From Alnus glutinosa (lineage: Eukaryota > Streptophyta > Magnoliopsida > Fagales > Betulaceae), in NCBI RefSeq assembly GCF_958979055.1, contig NC_084895.1:544001-608000 (forward strand): a DNA stretch of 64,000 nucleotides. Reading direction: 5' to 3'. This document shows, piece after piece, positions 48,685-61,198 of the stretch. Position 1 is the first letter of the stretch, and each line of letters opens with the position of its first letter. The notes beneath the pieces are model-generated. The model ran no database searches, had not been told where the DNA came from, and was given only the letters and a program-made list of their open reading frames with translations. Made by a program: the position numbers and the translations under genes.

Positions 48685-49636
48685 CCATTTGAGCTTCCTC
48701 AAACTATCAAAAGTAGTTCTGCTAATTTAAAGGACCATAGGGAGAAAGAAGACATGGGAGATAAAAGTCGCCATCCTCACCCTGCTGACAGTGATGCAAG
48801 TGGTATAGTACTCTCCCGGCCTCTCTCTAATTGATAGTTAATTACTTGTTTATATATAGTAATTGTCAAGAGTATCGAAAGTAGTTGCATTTGCTCTGGT
48901 CAATCTGGGTTTGATTCTGATGCTACGAATTAGCCACACATTTGGAGCTGGCAATTTAGGTTTTGCAACATTAATTATACAACTTGCAATTAGTTAAAAC
49001 CTAATACTATTTCCATGGGCTAGCTGAATATAATCCACTAACAGTTTTTTTCCTAAGTATCTTTGCCAATGGGTAGATTTGCATGAACACTGACTTATCA
49101 AAAGATCTGTATGAAAAAGCTGCATATCTGGTCACAACTCTCGATTGAATCTCAAACATGTATTGGATTTAAGATTAATAATGTTGAAAAATGAACCTCA
49201 AAGTTGCACTTACTTCAGTCATATCTAATATTTACTTTTATTTATTGCCAAGTATTTTTTTGAGGATGGTAACATTGAACTCTAGGTCAATTATGTACGG
49301 TTAATAGTTGTACTAAATTATGCGGTCAAATATGCTATCCTAATAGAGAAAAGACTCTTGCAACTGCTGTGCAGGACCTACCACATGGGTCCCACCCCAT
49401 GTGTCTACAAAAGTACACAACAATTGCACAACTATTGTGCACCAATCAGCTCTCATCCTAATACCTACCCTATCAAAAAAAATTCAACTGCAACGGATAG
49501 CACCTAAAATTCCCCTCTTTAGAAGGGGAGAGGCTGAATAAATTACTCGAAGGTATTCATATAATACATTTGGGGAAGTTTAAGAAGTACTCTACTGCCC
49601 AACCCTCTTACTTCTTATTGATTTACAACTAAATAT
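48684..49636. other. Gene-free spacer
   Basis: A short plus-strand frame starting ATGGGAGATAAAAG at 48754 could be a chance frame or an orphan first exon. It has no family resemblance. The rest is AT-rich without structure that I can name. Confidence 0.3.
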
Positions 49637-50396
49637 TGTTGGGGTGAATGGCAATAACAAAAAAACGCAACAGAAATTATCTACCTCCTTTGTGCAAATT
49701 AAATAGTCAATCTAGCACCAAAGTATCAACTCACCAAGAAACAATGCAGAAAAATAAATCCAACAACCCACAAGCAAGACACCAAGATTTTTACGTGGAA
49801 ACCCTCCAATGTGATGGGAAAAACCACGAGACCTATTCCTGTTAAATCTTCCACTATCAACAATAATGGGTTTAAAAGTGTCTTCTCTAAAACAATATCT
49901 AGAGGTTATTACCACATCGATCAAGAATACATACATTCTTGGATACAACATAAATTCATTAGTGTGGATTCCAACAAAAACAAATAAAGGTCTCATTAAG
50001 TGGGGATGACCAACCAAGCAACTAGAGAGGAAATCCAACGATTGACATCAATCAATACGTAGCTCTTGTCGTCAGGAACAACATACTGAAATTTCATCAA
50101 GATCGGACCATAAACGATCCTCCAATCTCTGACGAAAATGGCTAGGTAGAAAACTCTATTTTTCTCCTCCTCCTCTCACTGTTTGGTCGAACCTCTTCAC
50201 AAAACTAATTTCTTTTCTTTGTATGTCTCGGCTGAACTACAAGCCCCCCTCCCCCCCCTTTTTTTCTTTTTCTCTCTTGGTCGCAAGTCACGCACAATGC
50301 GTGACCTGCTTCTTTGCCAACAGAAACAGAGGTTCTTGCCTCTATTTCTTTTGGCTCACAAAGGTTGGTCCCCCACGTAGGATGGACCACCCAACA
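49637..50396 (-). mobile_element. 3' LTR of the copia element
   Basis: It begins TGTTGGG and ends CCCAACA, a perfect 7-bp terminal inverted repeat with TG/CA limits. A purine tract (AAGGGGAGATT on the element strand) immediately precedes it, as required for plus-strand priming. It holds the text common in copia LTRs ('tacgtggaaaccctcc', 'gggaaaaaccacga'). There is no partner LTR in the window, because the element is truncated on its 5' side. Confidence 0.88.
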
Positions 50397-50404
50397 AATC
50401 TCCC

Positions 50405-52445
50405 CTTCCGAACTAGGTGGGGGGCTCCACCAAGCCCACTTTCCTTCTACAAATTTCAAGCTTTTGCATAGGCAATGTTTATGTCATCATATCTGAACCA
50501 TTATCATCAATATGAATTTTCTCAATCTGCAACAATTTCTCATCCAACGCATCACGAATCGAATGATACCTAATATCAATATGTTTGGATCTTGAGTGGA
50601 AAGTTGAATTCTTACTGAGATGGATGACACTCTGACTGCCACAGTGAATCAAATACCTCTCTTGCTGTAGACTCAGTTCTTGTAAGAATTTTTTTCATCC
50701 ATAACAACTCTTTGGCAGCTTCTATGATTGCAATGTACTCAGCCTCTGTAGGAAACAAAGCAACACATTTCTGCAATTTGAATTGACATGACATTGTTCC
50801 CCCTAAATAAGTGATCATGTACCCTAAAGTAGACTATATGGAATCAATATAATCGGCTATATTTGCATCTGTAAACCCTTCAAGCACTTGCTTACCGTTA
50901 TCGAAGCACAAACATACCCTCGAAGTACCTCTGAGATACCTGAGAATCCATTTCACAACTGCCCAATGTTCTTTGCTGGGATTAAAAAGGAACCAGCTGA
51001 CACTCCAACAACATGAGCTATATTAGGCCTCGTGCACAACATGACATACATCAAGCTACCCACAATTGAAGCATAAGATATTTTCTTCATTTCTTCATTT
51101 TCTTTCTCACTTGTAGGACTTTGCTTTGAACTTAGCTTCAAATCACCTACAAGTGGAGAGCTCACCGATTTTGCCTTGCTCATGTTGAACTTGTCCAATA
51201 CCTTCTCAATATAACTCTCTTGTGATAGCCACAATCTTGCATTTTTCCTGTCACGAGAGATCTCCATACCAAGAATCTATTTTCCGGGTCCTACGTCCTT
51301 CACAGCAAAGGACTTACTCAACTTATCCTTCAATCTATCAATTTTGCTAGTGTCATAACCAATTATTAATATGTCGTCCACGTATAGCAAGAGAATAATA
51401 AACTCTCCATCTGAGAACTTCTTCCAAATACACAATGATCAGAAGTAGTTCTGTCATACCCGTGCTCAACCATGAAGGAATCAAATTTCTTATATCACTG
51501 CCTCGGTGCCTACTTAAGTCCGTACAAGCTCTTTTTCAACTGACACACTAAATGTTCATTGCCTTTAGTTGTAAACCTCACTGGTTGCTCCATATATATT
51601 TCCTCATCCAAGTCACCATGGAGGAAAGCAGTCTTCACATTGATGTTCAATCTCCAAATTCATATTGGCAGCCAGACCTAGAACAACTCTGATAGAAGAC
51701 ATTTTCACCACGGGTGAAAAAATTTCTTCAAAGTTAATACCTTTCTTCTGACTAAACCCTTTCACAACCAGTCGTGCATTGTACCTTGGTTGTGATTTGT
51801 TTGATTCAATCATGCATCTGAACACTCATTTATTCTTGAGTGCTATCTTGCCCTTAGGCAGTTCCACCAAGTCATATGTGTGGTTCTCATGCAAGGATTT
51901 CATCTCTTTTTGCATGGCTTCTTGGGACTCATTTTTCTGGTCATGTAGCATAACCTCCCGATAACTTTCTGGCTCTCCCCCATCAGAAAATAATACATAC
52001 TCATCAAATGAATATCTTCTGGAAGGTTGTCGCTCTCTGGTAGATCTCCTCAACTGAATCTCAATGGATGACTCTGAGGAAGTTTGCTCTAGGTGCTCTT
52101 CTGATTCCACATTATCAATTGTGAGATCACCATTTCTACCAACTGTGTCAACCTATTCTTCTTATACATCTCTTCTACATTCATCATGTGTCACACAAGG
52201 AAGAACAATTGGACCCAAATCAACACGTTCTTCACATAGAGTCTATGGCTTGTTATTCTATTCCATGTCTTCAATGGTTTGATTTTCAAAGAAAACAACA
52301 TCTCTGCTCTGTATGATTTTCTTTGTAACTGGATCCCAAAATCTGTAACAAAACTCCTCACGTCCATAACCTAGGAAGATACATTGTTTAGCCTTGCTAT
52401 CAAGCTTGAACCAACTGAACAAGTCTCCCCGAGGACACTCCCATT
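50405..52445 (-). pseudogene. Ty1/copia pol, truncated and disabled (integrase C-terminus to RNase H)
   Basis: On the minus strand the order is: an integrase C-terminal piece (FLGYGREEFCYRFWDP), a linker, reverse transcriptase (YNARLVVKGFSQKKGINFEE then FSPVVKMSSIRVVLGLAANM), RNase H (SYASIVGSLMYVMLCTRPNI, then FPTEAEYIA) and the C-terminal tail (DDNGSDMMT, MQKLEICRRKVGLV). Several stops and shifts break it into fragments. Gag, protease and most of the integrase are missing. It ends abruptly near 52445, where copies of its boundary are repeated. Confidence 0.9.
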
Positions 52446-53000
52446 TGCATGAGTTTTCAAAGATTCATGCATGAGTTTTTTTGGAAATTAATTCCTTTAA
52501 ATTCTGACCAACACCTAAATTCTATCAATTTTATTCTTCTTCTTTTTTTCTTCCTAAAAACAAAGTGGGGTATTTTTAAAATTTTGATAGGGTTTAACGA
52601 AAAATTCTAACAGTGTGTTAAAATTGACTAACTAAGTGCAACGATGAATCCACAAATTGAACAAGTCTCCCCGAGGACACTCCCATTTGCATGAGTTTTT
52701 TTGGAAATTCCCCGAGGACACTCCCATTTGCATGAGTTTTCAAAGATTCATGCCTGAGTTTTTTTGAAAATTCCTTTAAATTCTGACCAACACTTAAATC
52801 CTATCAATTTTATTCTTCTTTTTTTTTTTTTTTTTTTCTAAAAACAAAGTGGGGTATTTTGGAAATTTTGATAGAATTTAACGAAAAATTCTAACGGAGT
52901 GTTAAAATTGAAAAAAATTAAAATATGAATGCCCTAAATTGACACTTTTTAAAGTTTTAGTATCTTTTTGCAAATGTGATGAAAGATCATGGGTTATAAG
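52421..53000. repeat. Patchwork duplications at the copia truncation point
   Basis: The block 'aagtctccccgaggacac' + 'tcccatttgcatgag' occurs three times (about 52430, 52664 and 52709). It is followed each time by versions of 'tttttttggaaatt', and twice by a ~180-bp tail containing 'aaattctgaccaacac', 'ctatcaattttattcttctt' and 'aaaaacaaagtggggtattt'. Confidence 0.85.
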
Positions 53001-53755
53001 TAAAGTTTTCCTAAAGAAATATTTTGTTTATTTCGTGATGTATTTTTTTTTTTCGAATATTAATTTTCAGAAATATATGTATTTTATTTGTATTGAAAAT
53101 AACAAAAATCACATCGACAATATCAGATTTTCCAGCTAATTTTCTTTTAATGCTAATCAAAATCCTATTAATTTTCTTTTAATGCTTTGATAATCAAAAT
53201 CCAGATTTTCTTCTTACTTATATATATACTTTTTTTCATTTTACACTACACTTATGGGAACGAGGATTTTAATGAGATTTTCATGCATGAATCTAGAAGA
53301 TGGCCGGTTTAAGAAAGATTTATTTGTTTGCGCTAAATGTTAAGTAAAAGATTTTGTTTTATTTTGTTTTCATAAAAAAAGAGATTTTGTTTAATTTTCT
53401 CTGTATCTTTTTTTTTCTTTTTTCTTTCTTTTTAACTGAATGTTCAGTATTAGATGAGTTTTATTTGTATTGAAATATAATCGGTATCACCCCATTAATC
53501 TCAATGATTCCTTCTAATTTTCTATTAATGCTTTAATATAATCATTATCAAGGTTTTGTCCCCTTTTTTCATTTTTTTTTTATTTTTTTTTATACACTTC
53601 TTTTTATTTTAAACAATCCAATGAGAAGGGGAATACGAGTTTCACTTCAACAAAATCTGTTTAATATTAATTGGCTTAAATAAACTCAAATGACTAAACC
53701 CTAATCTTAATCCTCATTTGACTAATTTAAGCAAAATTAAGGCCCATAACTGCAA

Positions 53756-55709
53756 TTAGGTCTCCAAGAGTTCGCAGTCTATCCTTTGGAAGGAAACAGT
53801 TTTTGCATCAAGATCATAGCCAACGTTATAGTTCTGCTGAGCCAACACTCCAATAACACTGACGTCATCAGGCTTACTGGGGACCACAGCCATGCAAAAT
53901 TGATTCGGACCAGCCGCAAAAAACATGCTCTCTGAGTCCAACACAAGGTCAACTCCCCCGGCAAAGTGAAAGGCGACCGGCGGAAATCCGACAAGGTCAC
54001 GGTTTATAACACCCTTGTAGCATGGAGCTTCCAAGTCCGGTCTGTCTATACGTGATAGCATTGCATTCGCGGCCAATCTCTGTACTTCACTGCTAAGCGG
54101 CTCGAACCCAGCTCTTGTTAGATATGTATGTGTTGTACCCGAGTCAATTATGACTCCACCTGATAGAAAGGAAGAGGTAAATTTAATTATTTGATTAATA
54201 TTTTAACATTTTTTTCACGTGTATGTTCAAAATTTATTTTAATAAATTAACAGATTTAACACGTACGTAAAACATTTAATTAAAATATGAGATAAATGAA
54301 AGAGATGGGGTTAGAGCATTCTTACTAGAATCACCAAAGTTTACTAATTAACCAAAATAGCTAAAAAAAAATCTTTTCTCTATTTTAGCCACCAACTTTT
54401 TTAAAGCACTCTCAGTAGCCTCTTCATTTTAGCCATTCACACTATTTCATTTAAATAATTTTTTTTAAAAAGGAGGTTGTGTGGTGCATGAAAGAGAAAT
54501 AAAAAAAAAATGAAGAAAGAGAACATTTCAATAGTTTTTTTTTTATTGTTTTGGTGAGTGAATTATTGGTAATTACTGTTCACTCATTAATTTTTTTTTA
54601 AAACCAAGATTGGTAAGAATGCTAAAGAGTCATTTTAAATCATTTCAGCAAATTAACTCAGCAAAATAACAAACAAGCGTCCAATTTTAGTGAGTCTATT
54701 AAGAATGTTCTAATCGAAAAAAGATTAAAAAACAAGAAAGAGAGACAGAAAATTAAGACAGTAGTTTAACATGATCACCTTTGCCCGTTTTTGTTGATCT
54801 TCTGAATATTTGAGGGTCAATATCAAGCTCTTTCTCTCCCACGCTGATGCCATCTAGGGTTAGAAAGTACAAGCCAAGGAAAAATTCAACTGGGGTTGAA
54901 GGGCCTTCTATTTGCGCACCATCGCCCAAAACCAACTGATTGTGAGGATACTGAGGATCCCTTATAGGGCCAAGGCAGTAAGAAAATTTAGAACCCAGTT
55001 GAGTCACCAAGGATACTTTGTCATAGCCATTGTCATACCCAAGACCAACAATTCCGCTACCTTGGCCGTTGAAAGTAACATGATTGTTATTTGCACAACC
55101 AAATGCAATATCGGAAACCGACGTTGTTCCTTCGTCGGAGGTCTCGAAGGTCAGCTTTTCGGTGGCGATAACTCCAGCTGCGGTGCTGCCGTCGACGTAG
55201 TTTTGGGAGAACTTGCAAGTATTCGACGAGTCACACGGGGTGTTAATGCGGCTGCCGGGAAATATGTGACAGGAAGGAGACATGCAAGGCATGGTGGCGT
55301 ATGTGGAAGACTTGGAAGGATCGAAAACTGGAAAAGTTTGAGGAAAACATGATGAATTGGCGCAAGGGAGGCACTGGGTCCACAACAGATTGCTGCCGGT
55401 GTCCATAATTAGGAGCTGTGGAACAGGAGGCTCGCCGATGGATATGTTTGCCAAAAAATATGCATGATATGTTTTGTCCGGAATAACACCGGCCCGGAAA
55501 TCATCGCTAGTATTGCCGACAGCCAACCTTGCGTTTAAGTAGGCGAAACGTGCGGCTGAGCTTTCAATGGCAGATCCAACGGTGTAATTGTGAATGAGTT
55601 TGCTGACAAACCTCGGAGGTTTTGTGATGGTGGAGGCGGTAGTGGTAAGGGACGTGATGATCAGAGCAAAAGCAGTGAAGCAACAGATCAGTACTTGAAA
55701 GAGAGCCAT
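53756..55709 (-). CDS. Aspartic protease (plant A1B, nepenthesin/CDR1-like), intact, 444 residues
   Basis: Secreted pepsin-like endopeptidase of the plant A1B group. Exon 1 is 54779-55709 and exon 2 is 53756-54159. The 619-bp GT-AG intron falls between KTGKG and GVIIDSG. The start is the ATG at 55709 (MALFQVLICCF); the in-frame GTG twelve bases upstream is not needed. A signal peptide covers about residues 1-25. The first catalytic motif is MDTGSNLLW (DTGS at 103-106), followed by the Cys-rich insert (CLPC, CFPQ, MPCMSPSC, PCDSSNTCKF) that marks nepenthesin-type enzymes. The second motif is IIDSGTTHTYL (DSG at 316-318). The end is DLDAKTVSFQRIDC, as in the family. All motifs are present and the frame is open. 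A (TA)n-rich TATA region lies upstream at 55750-55792. Confidence 0.94.
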
Positions 55710-55865
55710 GTTCTTGGCCACAGCGCTATTAATTGTTCTATTAGGGTGTATTATATATTAGGGTGTATTATATATATATATATATACTATTCCAAATAAC
55801 AATTTTTTAAAAACACAAATTTTAAAGATTTATTTTCCGTAATCATATATATATATATGAAAGTC

Positions 55866-57390
55866 GAGTTCGAACTTAGAAATTGGCATAAAATTATGAC
55901 ATGTAACATGAACCTATAATTTTTAAACATTGAATCGATCTTTTAAGTAAAAAAATAGTTAAATTTTAAAGGTTTAACCGGTTTTGTCATGATTTTAATT
56001 AATTTATTGTGCTTTAATAAAAATGTCATGAGTGTGAATCTTCGTGAGACCAAAATAATGACTTTTTCGCATTATAACATTAAGTATCATTATAGTATTA
56101 TGTCGTGAGATTTTATTTTAAAAAACTTTCCTTATTATATGGGATTTCATTAAGTTCAAAACTTTAATGTACAACATTATTGTTTCAAAATTACTTTCCA
56201 AATTAAAACAATAGAGAGACAAGATTTACATTTAAGAACATACTACATTAATTACGCATAATAGATCATATAGGTATTACATGCATTAATTTTAAAAAAT
56301 TTAGATAAACAGTGAAGAAAAACACTGTATAAGTAAGCTGAAAAGTCATATTACTCTCTTAGATTGCTTATTTCATCTCTCTCTCTCTCTTTAGGATTTG
56401 AAACATCATGAATTATGAAATCAACAGCATCTAGCAGCAACATTCAAAAGAAGAACAGAGTGTTAAGTACATAATTTTATTTTGTTTTGTTTTTTCCATA
56501 AGACTTTGCATTCTTTTTTTCTTTTTCCTTTTTTAATGAAAGTTGAATTTGACGTTGATTCAGTCTAGAATTTCTATTTAATCAAAAACTTTGTTGTTGT
56601 TATTTTGTATCTTTGTGTTCTAAGCACTTTTTTTATTAGAATCCATATAATATTCTTACTACCTTTTTTTTCCTTTATACTTTCTAATTTTAACCATGTA
56701 TACCTATGTGAATAAATTTTCATTAAAATAAATGTTTATTTTTCTCTATAATTTTTTTTCTTCTAATGTTTAGAATTATTTGTATTGAAATATAATAGGT
56801 ATCACACTAAGAGATTCCTACTAATTTTGTATAAATGCTTTGATAAGTAGATTAAACCATGTATTCTTCTTACTATTTTTTATTGTTTGTTTGTACTTTT
56901 CATTTTAAACCATGTATACCTATTGGAACAAAGATTTAAATATGCTTTAATGTACATATATTAAATTAAGATAAAGGCTCGTATGTTCTACTGGATTTTT
57001 TTTTTTTTTCTCGTTTATGCGATTTACTCAATTTTCAGTCATTTTTTTAAACTGTTTTTCTGCTTTTGAAAGCAAAACAAGGCAAAAATTCATTTTATTG
57101 TTCTACACCAAATATTTTCATTATAAACCACTCATATGAGAGAAAAGATTTTAACATGTTTTAATTTATATGGATTAAACTAAAATTAAAGGTTTTATTT
57201 TTTTAATTCATTTGAATGTTTTATGAAATATTTTTGTTTTCGTTTGTATGATTTACTCGATTTTCAGCCATTTTTTAGAGTAGTTTTTTTTGCTTTTGAA
57301 AGCAAAACAAGGCAAAAATTTATTTGATTGTTGTGAATAAAATGAATATAAATACTTTCAAAATACTAAAGATCGAGATATTAAGCAATG
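55866..57390. repeat. Duplicated non-coding block, copy 1
   Basis: It shares order and sequence with 59034-60200. Matching words include 'ttggcataaaattat.acacgt', 'tgaatc.atcttttaa.taaaaaaa', 'gtgtgaatcttc.t.agacc' and 'gattttcagccatttttta'. No gene is visible in it. Confidence 0.75.
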
Positions 57391-57427
57391 ATTTTGAGAA
57401 AAAAAAAAAAAAAAAAAAAAAAAAGAA

Positions 57428-58024
57428 GATAATTGCACCATTGGTTCCTGGAATATACCATAATTACAAATCACTTCCTATGGTTTAAAAAGTTCTTAGG
57501 AAGTCCTTGTGGTAAACTATAATTATAAATCGATCCACGGAGTCAAATTCTATTAAATTTTTTGACAAATTCTGTTAAATGTCATGTCAGCACCACATCA
57601 AACCAATAAAATTGCGACACGTGTCCATCTTAAAAAAATATATAAATTTATTAAAAAATAAATAAATAAACTTATTTTTTAAAAAAATAAAAAAATAAAA
57701 AAAGGGAAGGGGTGGCCCGAGCCACACCTTCTTTTTTTTTTCTTTTTTTTTTTAATTTTAATTTTTTTTAAAAAAAATAAGTTTATTTATTTTTTTTTAA
57801 TAAATTTATATTTTTTTATTAAGATTGATACGCGTCGCCATCTTATTGGTTTGATGTGGTGCTGACGTGGCATTTAACAAAATCTGTTAAAAATTTTAAT
57901 AGAATTTGACTCCAGTGATCGATTTGTAATTATACTTTACCACAAGAACCTCCCATTAACTTTCTAAACCATAGAGAGTGATTTATATTTATAGCATACC
58001 CCAGGGACCAGTGGTGCAATTATC
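57428..58024. mobile_element. Foldback element (MULE-like)
   Basis: The ends GATAATTGCACCA and TGGTGCAATTATC are exact complements. The arms run on through 'ttcctggaatatacc' and 'gtcaaattctatta'. The centre has A/T-runs and a short GGGTGGCCCGAGCCAC word near 57710. It is flanked by A-rich sequence, so its duplication cannot be judged. Confidence 0.75.
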
Positions 58025-58051
58025 AAAAAAAAAAAGTTGAGTTCCAACTTA

Positions 58052-59029
58052 GGACTTGTTTGGTTCGCGGAATAGGTATTCCATTAAGAAAATGAATAGT
58101 TATTACTAGGAATAAGGAAGAATGGAATGAAATTGACCAAAATTCTATAATTTGATGACAATTCTTTAATTTGATGATGACACATATACCGCAATTGGAA
58201 TTGACTCTAAATTACTAAAAACCTACATAATTTCTTATTTTTCAAAAAAACTCAAATCTTAAAAATAAATAAATATTGGACCTTAGATCTGTGGGTGGCC
58301 GGCAGATCTTTGTTTTTTTTTTTTTAATTTTTTAGTTTTTTATATAATTTTTAATTTTATTAATTTTTTTTCTTTAAAGTTTAGTTTGGAAAAATTAAAG
58401 AAAAATATATTTTTTTTTAGGGGTAATTACCTTTTCCCCACATGAACTACCAAAAAATACGCGATGCCCCCATGAACTACCAACTCAACCAAAATAGAGC
58501 ATTCAACTACCAAAGACAATCATTTTCCCTCCTTCCGTCAGTCAAAGGGGTTAAAACAAATGGTCAACGGGTCACGTAACCGTCACACACCGTTTTACCC
58601 TCATTTTCTTCCTCTTTTCCCCCCATGAACTACCACCATCTTTCTTTTTTCCTCCCATTAACTACCACCATCTTCCAACATGCCCCCATGTAAAACGGCA
58701 CATGACCTGTTGACTGTTTCTTTTAACCCCTCTAACTAACGGAAGGGGGAAAAATTGTTGTCTTTGGTAGTTGAATTCCCTATTTTGGTCTAGTTCATGG
58801 GGCATTGCGCATTTTTTGGTAGTTCATGAGGGAAAAAGGTAATTACCATTTTTTTTTTTATAAAAATGTTGTCTATTCCCTCAGGAATAGCTATTCCTCT
58901 TCGTACGGGAATAGTTATTCCTAAGAAATAGCAATTCCAAGGAATAAGTCCCTACCAAATAAAGGAATAGCAATTCTAATGAAATAGTGATTTCATTCAA
59001 ATGACTTATTCCACGAACTAAACGAGGCC
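58052..59029. mobile_element. PIF/Harbinger-like element with nested foldback
   Basis: The ends GGACTTGTTTGGTTCG and CGAACTAAACGAGGCC are inverted repeats, flanked by TTA at 58049-58051 and 59030-59032. A 3-bp TTA/TAA duplication is the Harbinger signature. The interior has 'ggaatagctattcc' words and a GGGTGGCCGG core near 58290. It carries no transposase. A GGGGTAATTACC foldback is inserted at 58420. Confidence 0.75.
58420..58851. mobile_element. GGGGTAATTACC foldback nested in the Harbinger-like element
   Basis: It begins GGGGTAATTACCTTTTCCCC and its right arm ends AAAAAGGTAATTACC, the same terminus as the MULE-type foldback at 23782-24490. The arms also share the 'catgaactacca' blocks. 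The T-run context makes the exact right limit and the 9-bp duplication ambiguous. Confidence 0.7.
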
Positions 59030-59033
59030 TTAG

Positions 59034-60200
59034 AGTTGGCATAAAATTATAACACGTGGCGTAAACCCATAATTTTTAAATACTGAATCAATCTTTTAAA
59101 TAAAAAAACTAGGGAATTTTAAATGTTGAACCGGTTTTATCATGACTTTAATAAATTTATTGTGCTTTAATGAAAATATAACGGGTGTGAATCTTCATAA
59201 GACCAAAATAAGGACTTTTTCCCATTATAAGATTAAGTGTCATTATAGAATTAAGTTGTGAGATTTTATTTCGAAAATTTTTCTTATATGAGATTTCATT
59301 AAGTTCAAAATATTAATGTAAAATATTATGGTTTCGGAATTTACTACTCTCCAAAACTATAAAGAGACAAATTTAAAATTAAGAACATACTACATTAACT
59401 ACCCATAATTGACCATATAGGTATTGCATGCATTAATTCTAAAAAAAAATTAGACGTATTAGTAATGCTTCAACGTATAACAAAACGGTGAAAAAGGAAA
59501 CCGTACAAATAAGCTAAAAAGTTATATGACTCTCTAGATTGGTTATTTATACATCTCTGTTTATGATTTAAAAGATCTTGAATTGTGAAATCTAGAGCAT
59601 CTAGCAACGACATTTAAGAGAAGAACAACGTATTTAAGTACATAATTTTATTTTGTTTTGTATTTTTTAAGGACTTTACTTTCTTTTTTCTTTTTCTTTT
59701 TCTTTTTCTTTTTTTTTTGTTTATATTTTTGTTTTGTGGAGGTTGAATTTGGCGTTGATTCAATCTATGAACAAAGATTTTAACAAATATTCAATCTGAC
59801 AATATCCTAGATTCCTACTAATTTTTTATTAATACTTTGATAATTAGATTAAAACATGTTTTCTTCTTGCTTTTCTTTTTTCTTTTCTTTTTTTCCCTTC
59901 TGTTTGTACTTCTTTTTCGATATAAACTTCTAATATGGGAATAAGGATTTTAACATGTTTTAATTTATATGGATTGAACTAATATTAAGGGACTTATTTT
60001 TTAATTCATTTGAATGTTTTATGGAATATTTTTATTTTTATTTTTATTTGTATGATATACTAGATTTTCAGCCATTTTTTAATTTTTTTTTTTTTTTAAA
60101 GCAAAACAAGGCAAAAATTTATTTGATTGTTGTACATAAAATGAACATAAATACTTTCGAAACACTAAAGAGATATTAAGCAACCGAGACCGATTTAATA
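59034..60200. repeat. Duplicated non-coding block, copy 2
   Basis: Partner of 55866-57390. It begins directly at the Harbinger right end. A shorter third relative lies at about 53200-53640 ('attgaaatataatcggtatcac'). Confidence 0.7.
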
Positions 60201-60248
60201 GGTATCACACAAACGGCTAATTTTCTATTAATGCTTTAATAATAAAAA

Positions 60249-61198
60249 GAGAAAAGTACACATAACCCCCTCAAACTACCACTCAATTGTCAATGTACCC
60301 TCTAAACTACCAATTGTGTCAATGTCCCCCCCTAAACTACCAAAAAATGTCAATGTCCCCCCTAAGACCAACAAAAAGACAAAAATGACCCTAATTTTTT
60401 TTTAATAAGACAAAAATGTACTCATAAATTCAAAAAACTTAAAACTTAAACTAAAAAACTTAAAAAATAAATATAAATAAATAAATATTTAAAAAAAATA
60501 AATAAAAAACGAATTTTCTTTTTTTTTTGAAAAAAAAAAAGAACAATTTTTATTTTTTATTTTTTTTATTTAAAAAAAAAAAAGCAAACAAAAAAATAAC
60601 TGAGATTTATTTATTTTTTTAAAAAAAGAAAAAAAAAACCAGTTTTTATTAAATTAAAAAACGAAAAAGAACAATTATTTTTAAAGAAAAAAATGAAAAA
60701 ACAAAAAATAACTGAAATTTATTTATTTTTTAAAAAAAAATACAAATGAAAAAAAAACCAGTTTTTATTAAATTAAAAAACAAAAAAGAACAATTTTTTT
60801 TGAAAGAAAAGAAAAACGAAAAAACAAAAAATAACTGAAATTTATTTATTTATTTTTTAAAAATAAAAAAAATGAAAAAAAAAACCTGTTTTTATTAAAT
60901 TAAAAAAAAAACGAAAAAGAACAATTTTTTTTTAAAAGAAAAAAAAAACTGAAAAATATTATTATTATTTTTTAAAAAAAAAAAGTTTTTTTTGGAATAA
61001 ATTTTTGTTATTTTATATTTTTTTAATAAGTTTTTTTAGTTTTTATTTTATTTTAATAATTTTATGAAGGGCATTTTTGTCATTAGGAAGACATTGACAT
61101 TTTCTGATAGTTTAAGGGGGGAGATTGACACAATTGGTAATTTGGGGGGTACATTGACAATGATGTGATAGTTTGAGGGGGTTATGTGTACTTTTCCC
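60249..61198. mobile_element. MULE-type foldback with near-perfect 9-bp flanks
   Basis: The left end GAGAAAAGTACACATAACCC and the right end GGTTATGTGTACTTTTCCC are inverted repeats. The flanks TAATAAAAA (60240-60248) and AAATAAAAA (61199-61207) match at 8 of 9 bases. The interior is A/T-only, with a 'cagtttttattaaattaaaa' block repeated about three times. It interrupts the dispersed repeat that continues at 61205. Confidence 0.78.

Noticed and set aside
48754..48830. First exon of a new gene starting ATGGGAGATAAAAG
   Set aside because: A short frame followed by a GT, but no second exon could be found before the copia LTR at 49637.
53756..55709. Protease start at the upstream GTG (55721)
   Set aside because: The ATG at 55709 gives MALF.., which aligns with the pseudogene's ATG at 19712. 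A GTG start is not expected in a plant nuclear gene.
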